DNA of 64,000 nt from Shewanella denitrificans OS217 (GCF_000013765.1 NC_007954.1:1860001-1924000), one strand, 5' to 3'; positions 44,190-53,819 are shown, counted from the first letter of the stretch. A program made the numbers and translations. Notes: generated by a model from the letters alone, not told the origin.

Positions 44190-44774
44190 TCATGCTGCGA
44201 AGTTTGCGTTCACAAATTCCCAGTTTACCAATTGCCAGAAATGGGCAAGGTATTCAGGGCGAGCGTTACGGTAATCAACATAATAAGCATGTTCCCACAC
44301 GTCAACTGTCATCAACGGAGTCACAGACTCGTCAGTTAGCGGCGTAGCAGCGTTGCTGGTGTTAACAATAGCTAAAGAACCATCGGCTTTCTTCACTAGC
44401 CATGTCCAAGCGCTGCCGAAGTTATTGATGGCAGAGTCAGTGAACTTAGCTTGGAATTCTTCGAAAGAACCAAAAGAAGCTGTGATAGCCGCTGCGATAG
44501 CGCCAGTTGCTGGGCCACCTGCGTTAGGGGCTAGGCAGTTCCAGTAGAAGGTGTGGTTCCACACTTGTGCAGCGTTGTTGAACATGCCGCCTGATGAAGT
44601 TTTAACGACTTCTTCAAGAGTTTTGTTAGCAAATTCAGTACCTTCAACTAGGCCGTTAAGCTTAACAACATAAGTGTTGTGGTGTTTTCCATAGTGAAAC
44701 TCAATCGTTTCTTGTGAAATGTGTGGTTCGAGTGCGTTCTTTGCATAGGGTAATGCTGGTAATTCGAAAGCCAT
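44190..44774 (-). CDS. sodB: Iron superoxide dismutase
   Basis: 194 aa. Dismutates superoxide to H2O2 and O2 in the cytosol. Metal ligands: His in EFHYGKHHNTYV, His in WNHTFYWN, and DVWEHAYYVDY (Asp, His). The start MAFELPALPYAKNALEP is that of the Fe-type family. In E. coli sodB is likewise near grxD. A hairpin lies in the divergent gap upstream. Confidence 0.97.
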   Translation of the reverse strand: MAFELPALPYAKNALEPHISQETIEFHYGKHHNTYVVKLNGLVEGTEFANKTLEEVVKTSSGGMFNNAAQVWNHTFYWNCLAPNAGGPATGAIAAAITASFGSFEEFQAKFTDSAINNFGSAWTWLVKKADGSLAIVNTSNAATPLTDESVTPLMTVDVWEHAYYVDYRNARPEYLAHFWQLVNWEFVNANFAA

Positions 44775-44911
44775 TAGTATTTCTCCATAAACTTAGGTTA
44801 TCGTTATAATCAATCACGACTTGATGCGTTTGCTCACTGGCGATATTGTACTGATAAATTTTGTGATGTGCATCATTGTTTCACTAAATATCATACGCTT
44901 GGTCAATATCT

Positions 44912-44941
44912 ACAAAAACCCTACAAACTCAGGGTTTTTGT
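44912..44941. terminator. Terminator-like hairpin in the sodB-grxD divergent gap
   Basis: ACAAAAACCCT and AGGGTTTTTGT form a perfect 11-bp stem around 8 bases, with T-rich ends in both directions. It lies upstream of both divergent genes, so it does not terminate a known gene. It may end a small RNA or act as a leader terminator for grxD. Confidence 0.6.
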
Positions 44942-44995
44942 TCTGCCCCCAGCTGGCGTACAATATAGGCAATCTCATCCTAATTAGGAACCCAA

Positions 44996-45331
44996 ATGGA
45001 AACCGTAGAAAAGATTAAGCAGCAAATCTCTGAAAACCCAATCATAGTCTATATGAAAGGCTCTCCTAAGCTTCCAAGCTGTGGCTTTTCATCGCAAGTG
45101 GCTCAAGTCATGATTAACTGTGGTGAGCAGTTTGCTTTCGTTGATATTTTACAACACCCAGATATTCGTGCCGAATTGCCTAAATATGCTAACTGGCCAA
45201 CATTCCCACAACTTTGGATTGAAGGCGAGTTGATTGGCGGTTGTGACATTATCACTGACATGTTCCAAAAAGGTGAACTTCAGCCAATGATTAAAGCAAC
45301 GGCTGATAAATTTCGCACCGAAGCCGAGTAG
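44996..45331 (+). CDS. grxD: Monothiol glutaredoxin
   Basis: 111 aa CGFS-type glutaredoxin (Cys29 in SCGFSSQ), which carries and transfers [2Fe-2S] clusters with BolA-type partners. The WPTFPQLWIEGELIGGCDII block is the glutathione/cluster-binding region. The start ATG has AGGAACCCAA upstream. It is divergent from sodB, the same neighbours as in E. coli apart from one missing gene. Confidence 0.97.
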   Translation: METVEKIKQQISENPIIVYMKGSPKLPSCGFSSQVAQVMINCGEQFAFVDILQHPDIRAELPKYANWPTFPQLWIEGELIGGCDIITDMFQKGELQPMIKATADKFRTEAE

Positions 45332-45372
45332 AGTCGCTGAACTGAGCAACAAGCCGAGCGCGAGTTGCTAAC

Positions 45373-45407
45373 AAAACGCCCAATGCATTGATGCCTTGGG
45401 CGTTTTT
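45373..45407. terminator. Terminator between grxD and uraA
   Basis: AAAACGCCCAA and TTGGGCGTTTTT form an 11-bp stem around 12 bases between convergent genes. Confidence 0.85.
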
Positions 45408-45431
45408 AGTTTAAAGCAATGAAGTATGACT

Positions 45432-46655
45432 TTAGGTTGCGACTGTTTTCACTTTGGGCAGCACTAGGTTCATTACAATGGCCACTATGCCGCATAGGCT
45501 TATGCCAGTTAGGCTAAACTCACCAATACCAAATGCCATGCCGCCAATGCCGAATACTAAGGTCACGCCAACTATGCTCAAGTTTCTTGGCTCGGCTAAG
45601 TCCACTTGATTGCGAATTAAGGTATTTAACCCCACCGCCGCGATAGAGCCAAACAGCAGACACATGATGCCGCCCATGACAGGCACTGGGATAGTTTGCA
45701 TTAAGGCCCCCAGTTTACCCACAAAAGCGAGAACAATGGCTATTACTGCCGTCCAGGTCATGATTTTTGGGTCAAAAATTTTGGTGAGTGTGATGGCCCC
45801 AGTGACTTCACTGTAGGTGGTATTAGGTGGCCCGCCTAAGGCAGAGGCCGCAATAGTGGCGATACCGTCACCGGCTAAAGTACGATGAAGCCCAGGTTTC
45901 TTGATAAAATCTTTACCTGTCACATTGGAAATGGCCAAAATATCACCTATGTGTTCAACGGCAGGCGCGATGGCGACAGGGATCATAAAGGCAATGGCTT
46001 GCCAGTGGAATTCAGGGGCCACAAAATTGGGAATGGCAAGCCAAGCTGCATGAGTCACAGGGCTAAAATCCACTATACCGTAACTTAAACTGGCGGCATA
46101 ACCCACTAGAATTCCAGCCAGTATTGGCATTAGCTTTAGTATGCCCTTTGAAAATACGGCCACGATAATGGTGCTCGATAATGCCAGCAATGAAATGATC
46201 AAGGCAGTAGATTGAGCCACAATTTCAATGCTGCCATCCCCTGAGCGGCCCAATGCCATATTCACCGCTACGGGTGCAAGTCCTAGACCTATGATGATGA
46301 TCACAGGCCCTACAACGACGGGAGGCAGTAAGGTATTAATAAAGCCGCTACCACGGACTTTCACCATCAAGCCTAATAACAAGTAAACCACACCTGCGGC
46401 CATTAAGCCCCCCATGGTGGCGGGGATCCCCCAGGTTTGCACTCCGTAGAGAATTGGGGCGATAAACGCAAAGGATGAGGCTAAAAAAATAGGCACTTGC
46501 CGTTTTGTCACCCATTGAAATAGCAGGGTACCAAGACCTGCGGTAAACAGGGCAACACTGGTGTCTAACCCTGTGAGCAAAGGCATGAGTACGAGGGCAC
46601 CAAATGCAACAAACAGCATTTGTGCACCTTGAAGTGGGATTAACAGGCGATTCAT
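45432..46655 (-). CDS. uraA: Uracil-xanthine permease family transporter UraA
   Basis: 407 aa NCS2 nucleobase:H+ symporter with about 12-14 membrane segments. Family blocks: QGAQMLFVAFGALVLMPLLTGLD, APAVEHIGDILAISNVTGKDF (with the substrate-contacting Glu) and GDGIATIAASALGGPPNTTYSEVTGAI. Uracil is the most likely substrate. Local linkage to hda (47992) matches E. coli, where uraA is next to hda; here the DUF2066 gene lies between and is oppositely oriented. It is transcribed leftward. Confidence 0.93.
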   Translation of the reverse strand: MNRLLIPLQGAQMLFVAFGALVLMPLLTGLDTSVALFTAGLGTLLFQWVTKRQVPIFLASSFAFIAPILYGVQTWGIPATMGGLMAAGVVYLLLGLMVKVRGSGFINTLLPPVVVGPVIIIIGLGLAPVAVNMALGRSGDGSIEIVAQSTALIISLLALSSTIIVAVFSKGILKLMPILAGILVGYAASLSYGIVDFSPVTHAAWLAIPNFVAPEFHWQAIAFMIPVAIAPAVEHIGDILAISNVTGKDFIKKPGLHRTLAGDGIATIAASALGGPPNTTYSEVTGAITLTKIFDPKIMTWTAVIAIVLAFVGKLGALMQTIPVPVMGGIMCLLFGSIAAVGLNTLIRNQVDLAEPRNLSIVGVTLVFGIGGMAFGIGEFSLTGISLCGIVAIVMNLVLPKVKTVAT

Positions 46656-46822
46656 GATGTTCTCCAGTAAGTCGAGCTTACTTTTATGATTTTAATTAGT
46701 TTCTAATTTGTAGGGTTTCTCGGATTGAATTTGATGACCCTAAGGTCATGGATATCAATATTCCAGAGAATTTTATTATGTTACACTCAGTGCACTTATT
46801 TTTAATGCGTTTATCCGATCAA

Positions 46823-47926
46823 ATGTTGAAAAAAATGCCAATGAAACCATTAATTACTCAATTATTTGCCCTGAGCCTGTTGCTATTCACCTCGTTAAGC
46901 CAAGGCGTCGAGATTTCCAAGCTAGATGAAGCTGAGGTGGTGGTGGCATCCCGTGCCAATGATGTCAAAGCAAAAGCCTTAGGGCAGGCCCTGGCATCTG
47001 TATTTCTTAAAAATTCGGGTACGCCAAGCGTGCTAGCGCATCCCCTAGTGAAAATGCAGCTTAAACAGCCCGATGTATTACTGGTTCAGTATGGCTACAC
47101 TGAGGTTAACGGCGAATTAATTCTCACGGCAAGCTTTGATCATCAAAGAATTATCAATACCTTAAGACAAGCAGATTTACCCGTCTGGGGTAGCCAACGT
47201 CCTTTGACCTTGTTCTGGTTAGCGCTAGATGAAGGGGGCGATAAAGTGCTATTGGCTGATTCATCAGTATCTGAACTGCGTCAAGAACTGGAGCTTTCAT
47301 CACGCAACAATGGCATACCCGTGTTGTTACCTGTGTTGGATTTAGATGATTTGATGGCGGTAAACGTGACCGATGTTCGCGGCATGTTTGTTGAGCCTGT
47401 GTCAAAAGCATCGAACCGTTATCAGGCAGATTATTTCACTTTGGTCGATTTCGATAAGCAAGGTTCTCACATTAATTTTACCCTTGCCTTGTACGATAAA
47501 ACCCGTACCAATGGCGTCTTGATGCCATTATTGCGACATCAAGGTCAAGCTGCGGATTATCAGCAAGCGGCTAAAGATGTGATGGAGAAGTTAGCCAACT
47601 ACTTTGTTAGCCAATATGCGATAGCAGCAACAGGTGAAGGTAATGAAACTGAAGTCACCTTTATGGGCCTCGGCAAAATGACTCAAACTGTGGCCTTAGA
47701 AAGTTATTTACGCCAATTGAGTGCGGTCAAAAATATTAAAGTAAGCCAGATAAAAGGTGACAGCATTCGCTATCAGGTTGAACTATTTGGCACAGTGGAA
47801 GATCTGCAGCGGTTATTGAATTTAGACCCTCGCCTGAATGCCATAGACAGTCAAGGGGGCGTCGATGCTTATTATGCGCCGCAAAGCACATCGGCCCAAG
47901 AATTACTCTATCAGTGGCGCGGTTAG
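46823..47926 (+). CDS. DUF2066 domain exported protein
   Basis: 367 aa from the ATG at 46823, which gives a classic signal peptide (MLKKMPMKPLITQLFALSLL..., cleavage near SQG-VE). An ATG at 46748 would add 25 residues ahead of it; the ATG at 46841 is another option. The mature region has repeats of alpha/beta type (KALGQALASVFLKNSG; DLPVWGSQRPLTLFWLALDE) characteristic of DUF2066. The function is not known; it is probably periplasmic. It precedes hda and may share its promoter region. Confidence 0.85.
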   Translation: MLKKMPMKPLITQLFALSLLLFTSLSQGVEISKLDEAEVVVASRANDVKAKALGQALASVFLKNSGTPSVLAHPLVKMQLKQPDVLLVQYGYTEVNGELILTASFDHQRIINTLRQADLPVWGSQRPLTLFWLALDEGGDKVLLADSSVSELRQELELSSRNNGIPVLLPVLDLDDLMAVNVTDVRGMFVEPVSKASNRYQADYFTLVDFDKQGSHINFTLALYDKTRTNGVLMPLLRHQGQAADYQQAAKDVMEKLANYFVSQYAIAATGEGNETEVTFMGLGKMTQTVALESYLRQLSAVKNIKVSQIKGDSIRYQVELFGTVEDLQRLLNLDPRLNAIDSQGGVDAYYAPQSTSAQELLYQWRG

Positions 47927-47991
47927 TTATGTGCAGTATGAGTCTATGTTAGACTCACACTGCGAGTTTGATTTAATTTTGAGAGCATTGA

Positions 47992-48702
47992 GTGACCCAA
48001 AACTCACCGAGACAGTTATCTTTACCCGTCTATTTACCTGACGATGAAACTTTTCAGAGTTATTACCCGGCCTCGGGTAATGATGAACTGATCCAAAAGT
48101 TGCAAGCCAGTGCGCAAGGGGGATTAAGTTCTTCCTTGTATATTTACGGACCGGTAAAGTCCGGCCGCACGCATCTGATGCACGCCGCCTGTGCGTTAGC
48201 GAACGATAAAGACAGGCGTACCTTGTATATTCCCCTCGGGATCCACGCCAGTATTTCACCGGCGTTATTCGAAGGCTTAGAATCCCTTGAGCTTATCTGT
48301 ATCGATGATATTGATGCCATCGCAGGTCACCCCATTTGGGAAGAGGCGATATTTCATCTCTATAATCGCATTGCTGAGCACAAAGATTGTCATTTGATTG
48401 TCAGTGGTAAAGCCTCGCCAACGGAAGCGGGTTTTTTATTACCTGACTTAGTGTCACGGATGCAGTGGGGGTTAATTTATCAACTCCAACCTATGGCAGA
48501 TGATGAGAAGTTACTGGCATTGCAGCGCCGTGCTGCCATGCGGGGGTTACAGCTTTCAGATGAGGTAGGGCGCTTTTTATTGACTCGAATGGCACGAGAC
48601 CTGCGTACCTTATTTGATGTGCTCGATAAGCTAGATAAAGCCTCAATGGTGCATCAGCGTAAGCTGACCATACCCTTTATTAAAGAAATGCTTAGGTTGT
48701 AG
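47992..48702 (+). CDS. hda: DnaA regulatory inactivator Hda
   Basis: 236 aa AAA+ protein related to DnaA domain III. With the DNA-loaded beta clamp it triggers hydrolysis of DnaA-ATP to stop re-initiation. N-terminal clamp-binding QLSLPVYL, P-loop YGPVKSGRTHLMHAAC, Walker B ICIDDIDAI, and a sensor 2/Arg block LLTRMARDLRTLFDVLDKLD. The start is GTG at 47992 with GAGAG upstream. Confidence 0.96.
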   Translation: MTQNSPRQLSLPVYLPDDETFQSYYPASGNDELIQKLQASAQGGLSSSLYIYGPVKSGRTHLMHAACALANDKDRRTLYIPLGIHASISPALFEGLESLELICIDDIDAIAGHPIWEEAIFHLYNRIAEHKDCHLIVSGKASPTEAGFLLPDLVSRMQWGLIYQLQPMADDEKLLALQRRAAMRGLQLSDEVGRFLLTRMARDLRTLFDVLDKLDKASMVHQRKLTIPFIKEMLRL

Positions 48703-48722
48703 TTAGTCCAACCACCTATGAC

Positions 48723-48756
48723 AACAATAAGGCCAGCATTTGCTGGCCTTATTGTT
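48723..48756. terminator. Terminator after hda
   Basis: AACAATAAGGCCAGCA and TGCTGGCCTTATTGTT form a 16-bp perfect stem between the convergent hda and lipoprotein genes. Confidence 0.9.
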
Positions 48757-48770
48757 ATTCGTTGTATTTC

Positions 48771-50759
48771 TTATTGGGCTTTACCGTGGTGATCGCCGCT
48801 GAGCTGAAGCGGCATGTTATTCACCCTTTCAGTTAATGGCTGTTGAGCGTCAGCACTTGTTTTAGCTGCCTTGGCATTTGCAGGGCTGGGATTGCTTAGA
48901 CTCAAGTTTGCAGCCCAGCTCTGGCCAACTGTCATCTGCTGCACCGGGGGGAGGGCAGCAAGTACAGTCTGGCTATTGAGCTCTGGCATCATATTATCTA
49001 AAACATAACTGACTCGACTTTTTATGCTTGGATCTGCGATACGGCCCCGTTGTCCAAAGGCTACTACTATGGTGTCTGCGCTGGCATTGGCTGGCTTGTC
49101 TGTCACAGCCACATCACGCCTTATGCCCAAACGATAGCTCATCATGGCTTCTTCAAATAACATGGCGGCATCTTCTCGGGTTGAAGTATAGGCATAATAA
49201 TCGTTGGCCTTGTCTGGAGCGAAGAAACTTGCCACATCGCTTGATTGATAGCTTTTATCTAGGCTGGTAGCCGTGTCGCCCTTAAAACTTACCTTTGCCA
49301 AGGCATACATCTGTTGGCTTAATAGCGGAAAGTTTGCACTTAATTGGTCTGAAATCAACGCCTTGGCATTATTTCTACGGCTAAAATCGTCCAGTAGGGT
49401 TGGGCCTTGAATATTACTATGTACGCTGCGTGGGAAGAAGTCATTGGCATGGGCCAGTTCATGATATAACAGCGATGCTAGGCTCGGCGTCAGATCGGCA
49501 ATCGTGCGAGGTTGGCGCTGAGTTTTAGCAAAGGATTGACTGGCGTATTGGTTATTTTTCACATAGCGCCAAGGCATTAAAAAGTTGAGTTCTTTACCAA
49601 AATCGCTGCGATAATCGGCGGCTTCATTAATGGTGTCTCGCTGAGCTGGGGTGAGCCAGAGGTTTTCAGGATCCAAATAGATGGCACCGGTCACTACCCA
49701 GTAGAAAGATGGCCTAATATCATAGCTGATGACGATAGCAGTGACAGACTGCAGCAATTTGGCAAAGTCGCTATTCATGTCCACTTGGGTTAAGAAAGCT
49801 TCAAAGTTCTTGCCCATCCAATCGTGAGACACCACCACTCTGTCCATGATGGCAGCGCGGCTGGCATTGGGACTCACCTGACCTATCAGTGGCAAGCGAG
49901 TCATTACGTTACAGGCATTGACCAACTGATTGGAATAGACGCAGCCCGTCAATATTTGACTGTAGCTTGACTGAGTATAACTGTGAGTTCGCGCAACAGG
50001 CGTGTCGAAATAGCTCGAGCTTATACTGCTCTCTTGGGTGGCAAGTAGGTATACGTCATCGGTTAAGCTTTCTCCGCCAAACTCACCACTGGCGATTAAA
50101 TGAATGACTTCGTCTTGGTTGACGTTAGGCGCCGTAAAGAGGGGTTTTTCCTTGTCATCAAGATTAAGGCTGACAGTGGGGCCACTTGCCTGACACCAGC
50201 TAATATTGCCGATAGCCTGGTTGTTTTTGCGCCCAAGCCTTAGACTAATATCATTATTTTCAACCACTTGATGATCTAAGCGAACATTGAGTTGATTGCT
50301 CTGACTAGCATCCACATTAATTTGCACTGCTGCGCTGGCGAACTGTTGATTAGTACTTTGAACTTGGGTGGTTAGGGTAAACTCATAACTGCCCGCCTCA
50401 ATGAGATCAAAGGCTAATAGGGGGCTGTTGACGCTGGCCAATGCAAGGGCTGGCCCCGCAGTTTGCTGCCAGCTAAAACGTAGCCCTGCAGTATTACGGT
50501 TAGTAAGCTTTGCCAGTATCATGGCCGATTGGCCGACTTGATAATGACTTTCAATCATGAAGCTTAAATCTGTCCCTGTGGTGACAGTTTGAAGCTGATT
50601 GCTCGCAGTGCAGCTACTGACTGGCGGCAGGGTCGTGGGCGGCGTGATAACAGGCGGGGCGACTGGGGCTGTTCCATCTGAACCGCCTCCACCACAAGCA
50701 CTTAATAGTGTCATGCAGCAAAGGCTGCCGGCTAAAACCCGCTTATATTGTATATCCAT
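48771..50759 (-). CDS. Lipoprotein with Ig-like domains and an HExxH metallopeptidase-like motif
   Basis: 662 aa. Lipobox LLSAC (Cys22) after a short signal peptide indicates lipid anchoring. A Gly/Pro/Thr-rich linker is followed by PKD/REJ-like beta domains (about residues 45-245: LRFSWQQTAGPALALASVNS, ISWCQASGPTVSLNLDD). A long helical region contains YHELAHANDFFP (His433, Glu434, His437), a zincin-like motif. The substrate is unknown and a third zinc ligand was not identified. I chose the ATG at 50759 because AGGGA lies 8 bases upstream; a GTG at 50768 is in frame but crowded. No named family was recognised with confidence. Confidence 0.72.
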   Translation of the reverse strand: MDIQYKRVLAGSLCCMTLLSACGGGGSDGTAPVAPPVITPPTTLPPVSSCTASNQLQTVTTGTDLSFMIESHYQVGQSAMILAKLTNRNTAGLRFSWQQTAGPALALASVNSPLLAFDLIEAGSYEFTLTTQVQSTNQQFASAAVQINVDASQSNQLNVRLDHQVVENNDISLRLGRKNNQAIGNISWCQASGPTVSLNLDDKEKPLFTAPNVNQDEVIHLIASGEFGGESLTDDVYLLATQESSISSSYFDTPVARTHSYTQSSYSQILTGCVYSNQLVNACNVMTRLPLIGQVSPNASRAAIMDRVVVSHDWMGKNFEAFLTQVDMNSDFAKLLQSVTAIVISYDIRPSFYWVVTGAIYLDPENLWLTPAQRDTINEAADYRSDFGKELNFLMPWRYVKNNQYASQSFAKTQRQPRTIADLTPSLASLLYHELAHANDFFPRSVHSNIQGPTLLDDFSRRNNAKALISDQLSANFPLLSQQMYALAKVSFKGDTATSLDKSYQSSDVASFFAPDKANDYYAYTSTREDAAMLFEEAMMSYRLGIRRDVAVTDKPANASADTIVVAFGQRGRIADPSIKSRVSYVLDNMMPELNSQTVLAALPPVQQMTVGQSWAANLSLSNPSPANAKAAKTSADAQQPLTERVNNMPLQLSGDHHGKAQ

Positions 50760-50833
50760 ATTCACCATCCCTATTTAAATAATCTTACTATTCAAGCAGT
50801 AAGTATGGCGCAGCAGTTAATTTATTATTGTGA

Positions 50834-51262
50834 TTATTTCGTGTTTGATAGTTTTGCCGCTTCGACTGCCGCGCGTTCTTCAGCTTCTACTACAGATTTC
50901 TTCTTCAATCCAAGGCCAAGCTCGCGTCCGCGCAATCTGGCATAGAAGGGAAAACTTAACAGTAGTAGCCCTATGAGTACCACTTCAATTAACGCAAAAA
51001 TTTGTGCTGTTTCTGTGACATAAAGTAAGGTTAAACCGTGCAGCATATACAAACACAAGATAAAACTCGCCCAAGCATAGGTATAAGGGTGGCCCTTAAT
51101 GATGCCTCTTACCGGTAACAGGATAGGGATTATCCACAATAAGCTAAACAATAATGAATACTGCCCTTCTAAACCTTGGGTGATAAAACGGCCGGCGAGC
51201 AGGCAAATAAGGCCTAAGTAACCAAGGCGGCTGAGTTGAAATAAGTGCTGAGAAGTCATCAT
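50834..51262 (-). CDS. DUF2069 membrane protein
   Basis: 142 aa with four hydrophobic segments (about residues 12-30, 36-54, 62-85 and 92-108) and a charged C-terminus. The pattern LGYLGLICLLAGRFI, SLLFSLLWIIPILLPVRGIIKG is typical of the DUF2069 family. It overlaps nothing, but its start is one base after the arsC-like stop, so the two are co-transcribed. Confidence 0.88.
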   Translation of the reverse strand: MMTSQHLFQLSRLGYLGLICLLAGRFITQGLEGQYSLLFSLLWIIPILLPVRGIIKGHPYTYAWASFILCLYMLHGLTLLYVTETAQIFALIEVVLIGLLLLSFPFYARLRGRELGLGLKKKSVVEAEERAAVEAAKLSNTK

Positions 51263-51263
51263 T

Positions 51264-51614
51264 TTATAATATCGCTAATACGTTTTCAGGAGGGCGACCT
51301 ATGGCTGCTTTGCCATTAGCCAGTACTATGGGGCGCTCAATCAACTTTGGTGTGCTGATCATAGCCTGGATGAGTTCAGCCTCAGTTAGGCTGATATCAT
51401 CTAAGCCTAGGGCCTTGTATTCGGTTTCCTTGGTACGCATCAACTGCCTTGCTGAGATATTAAGCCGGCGTAATAGCTCAGCGATGTCATCGGCAGTGGG
51501 CGTCTGTTTTAAGTATTCGACTACCTTAATTTTCAGACCACGGTTTTCCAGTAGGGCTAAGGTTTCACGGCTTTTAGAGCAGCGTGGATTGTGATAAATA
51601 CTGATTTCAGTCAT
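51264..51614 (-). CDS. yfgD: YfgD-type arsenate reductase-like protein
   Basis: 116 aa thioredoxin-fold ArsC family protein; the active Cys12 is in NPRCSKSRETLALL, and the RPIVLANGKAAIGRPPENVLAIL C-terminus is that of the ArsC/Spx-like family. It sits with hda-bepA as in E. coli, where yfgD has no arsenic operon context, so arsenate reduction is not assured. Directly upstream of the DUF2069 gene. Confidence 0.9.
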   Translation of the reverse strand: MTEISIYHNPRCSKSRETLALLENRGLKIKVVEYLKQTPTADDIAELLRRLNISARQLMRTKETEYKALGLDDISLTEAELIQAMISTPKLIERPIVLANGKAAIGRPPENVLAIL

Positions 51615-51760
51615 GGGGTACTCTTATACTTGGATTAAAAACCTGCATGTTTTAGTTAACTTCTAGGCTTGACTAACAAGACAGAAGTTAAGCGGCAAGT
51701 GTAACAAAATAGGGCCAGTGTAGTGAACCCTATTAAGGACGCTGTGTGGGTATTACGCCC

Positions 51761-53233
51761 TTAGCGCTGCAAGGCTTCAAGATCCCTTTCAGCTATTCTA
51801 AATTGCCTAATGCGCGCTTCGATACGGGCAATTTGCAAACTCTGACCTTCCGAGTAGCGATAAGCATAATTCAGTTGGTCGATAGCGCCGCGATAATTGG
51901 CCATTAATGCCATGGATTCGGCATTGGCATAATGCTCCATGGCTTTATTACCTAACTTGTTATACGCCTCAGTCAATAGCTGATAAGGGAGCTGGCTCTT
52001 TTTATCGAAGAAAATAAGCTCTTCTAAAATGGGTATGGCCTTATGGGCTTGTTCGGCTTGTATATAAGTATTGGCTAAGTTGGCATTGATAACTTGAGAG
52101 CTGGGTTTAAGTTTGCGCTGCGCCTCGAGTAAACTTATGGCATCCGTAAACGCCTTACGCTCGATCAATAAATCTGTTTTAGCATCTAAGTAAAAAAGGT
52201 TTTGACCATCTAGGGCTAACAATTCATTGATGATGACTTCAGCTTCAGGTAATTTTTCGAGGCGATACAGGGCCAAGGCTTTACCGTAAAGCGCTGCGGC
52301 TTTGAAACTATAATCTTGTTTCTTTAACTGAGTTTCAAAGAGTGCCAAGGCTGAATCATCGCTAAAAGATGAGTAACGGACTTGGATCCTCGCCTTAGCA
52401 AGATGAAAATTAAGGCTGTCGGGAATATAGCGTTTTGGGTATTGCGTCGCGCGGTTACGAGCTTCTGTTATCCGAGATTCAGGTAGAGGGTGGGTGAGCA
52501 ACATCTGCGGCGGTTTAGTGGTAAAGCGGTAGCGAAGGGCAATTTTACCAAAGAAATCTGCCGCGCCATTCGGGTCAAAACCGGCATCAACTAAGGTTTG
52601 AGTACCGATGCGGTCGGCTTCTTTTTCATTTGAACGTGTGTAGTTTATTCTGGCCTGTGTGGCTAACGCTTGAGTGGTGGCAAGGGCTGCAATGCCTATT
52701 TGGGGCGCCGCTATGGTCAATAATATTGCCCCTAACATGCCGCCTACGGTCGCTGGCGTGGCTTTTTGCTGAGCTTCAAATGAACGGGCTAAATGACGCT
52801 GGGTAACGTGGGTTACTTCGTGGGCCAAAACAGAAGCTAATTCACTCTCGTAATCCGCATTAAGAAACAGCCCAGTATGGACGCCAACATGGCCGCCAAA
52901 GAAGGCGAAGGCGTTGATTTCATCGTTATTGAGGAGAAAAAAGTAAAATGGGGTCTTGACCCCTGTGGCATGGGCCACCAACTTATTGCCAAGTTCAGAC
53001 AAATATTGATTTAGCACGGGATCGTTAAGCATGGGCGCCGAAGAGCGAATGACGCGCATATAGGCATCACCAAAAATCATTTCTTTTTCTAAACTTAAGG
53101 TGTTAACGGCTGCGGTGCCGAGATCGGGAAGGTCACTGCTAGCAAAGCTTTTGGCTATGCCTGCGCTGAATAATATCGACGCGGCCCCGAGAATAATGCC
53201 AGTGGAAATCTTAGATAATCTAATATTACGCAA
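51761..53233 (-). CDS. bepA: Outer-membrane-assembly metalloprotease BepA
   Basis: 490 aa periplasmic M48 protease and chaperone for LptD and BAM substrates. A signal peptide (residues 1-31) is followed by the zinc motif HEVTH (His138, Glu139, His142), the third ligand in RSNEKEADRIG, and a C-terminal TPR region (about residues 300-480). The start is ATG at 53233. It is separated by 146 bases from yfgD on the same strand; the tusA-like gene is divergent. Confidence 0.94.
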   Translation of the reverse strand: MRNIRLSKISTGIILGAASILFSAGIAKSFASSDLPDLGTAAVNTLSLEKEMIFGDAYMRVIRSSAPMLNDPVLNQYLSELGNKLVAHATGVKTPFYFFLLNNDEINAFAFFGGHVGVHTGLFLNADYESELASVLAHEVTHVTQRHLARSFEAQQKATPATVGGMLGAILLTIAAPQIGIAALATTQALATQARINYTRSNEKEADRIGTQTLVDAGFDPNGAADFFGKIALRYRFTTKPPQMLLTHPLPESRITEARNRATQYPKRYIPDSLNFHLAKARIQVRYSSFSDDSALALFETQLKKQDYSFKAAALYGKALALYRLEKLPEAEVIINELLALDGQNLFYLDAKTDLLIERKAFTDAISLLEAQRKLKPSSQVINANLANTYIQAEQAHKAIPILEELIFFDKKSQLPYQLLTEAYNKLGNKAMEHYANAESMALMANYRGAIDQLNYAYRYSEGQSLQIARIEARIRQFRIAERDLEALQR

Positions 53234-53383
53234 ACTATGCCTTTTACGCTAAATGAGTCAATGAAGTGTACTGTATAAGTACTTAAGCTAAAACACTTTC
53301 TGCCTTTTATACTCAAAGGCAAGCCTTGTGATTTTGCAACTAAGCTAGGATAATAGCCCTAGTTTACTTAAAGCAAGATCAGA

Positions 53384-53602
53384 ATGATAATTATTGATTT
53401 AACCGCCTACTCTTGCCCCTATCCTTTAGTGCAGACCAAGCTCAACTTAAAGCAGTTGGCAGTAGGTGATAAAATGCAGTTGTTACTATCAGACCCAGGC
53501 TCTCGCCAAGATGTTCCCGCTTATCTTAAAAAAACGGCTTATCCCTTTGAAATTATCGACGACAATGCCCAATTATTGAGCATCATTGTCAGTGTCATTT
53601 AG
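53384..53602 (+). CDS. TusA-family sulfurtransferase-like protein
   Basis: 72 aa SirA/TusA/YedF fold with the CPxP motif as YSCPYPLVQTKLNLKQL (Cys10). The Cys may carry persulfide sulfur. TusA, YedF and YeeD-like paralogues cannot be separated from the sequence alone. It stands between bepA and the AI-2E-type exporter gene, on the plus strand. Confidence 0.88.
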   Translation: MIIIDLTAYSCPYPLVQTKLNLKQLAVGDKMQLLLSDPGSRQDVPAYLKKTAYPFEIIDDNAQLLSIIVSVI

Positions 53603-53819
53603 TCGGTTAGCCATATTATGGTAACGGGTGAGGCAAAAAATACAGCAGTATCACGGCTTTTGAATACTAGGGTGTTAATCACTCTTGAGCTAGTCTATAT
53701 TAGCTGACTCGAGTTCCATAACAATGAGCCAAACCCACGTTTTTGTTAAGTTTTACCAAGGTGCAGTTAGTTTTTCATCTCAACATCAGTTTCAATCAAA
53801 AAATTTAGGGTGGTAGTAA

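Noticed and set aside
44862..44877. CRP-like site TGTGATGTGCATCATT between sodB and grxD
   Set aside because: The left half fits, but the right half (TCATT) matches only three of five conserved bases.
47927..48259. 110-codon minus-strand frame opposite the hda start
   Set aside because: Lies antisense to hda and its composition is explained by the hda reading frame.
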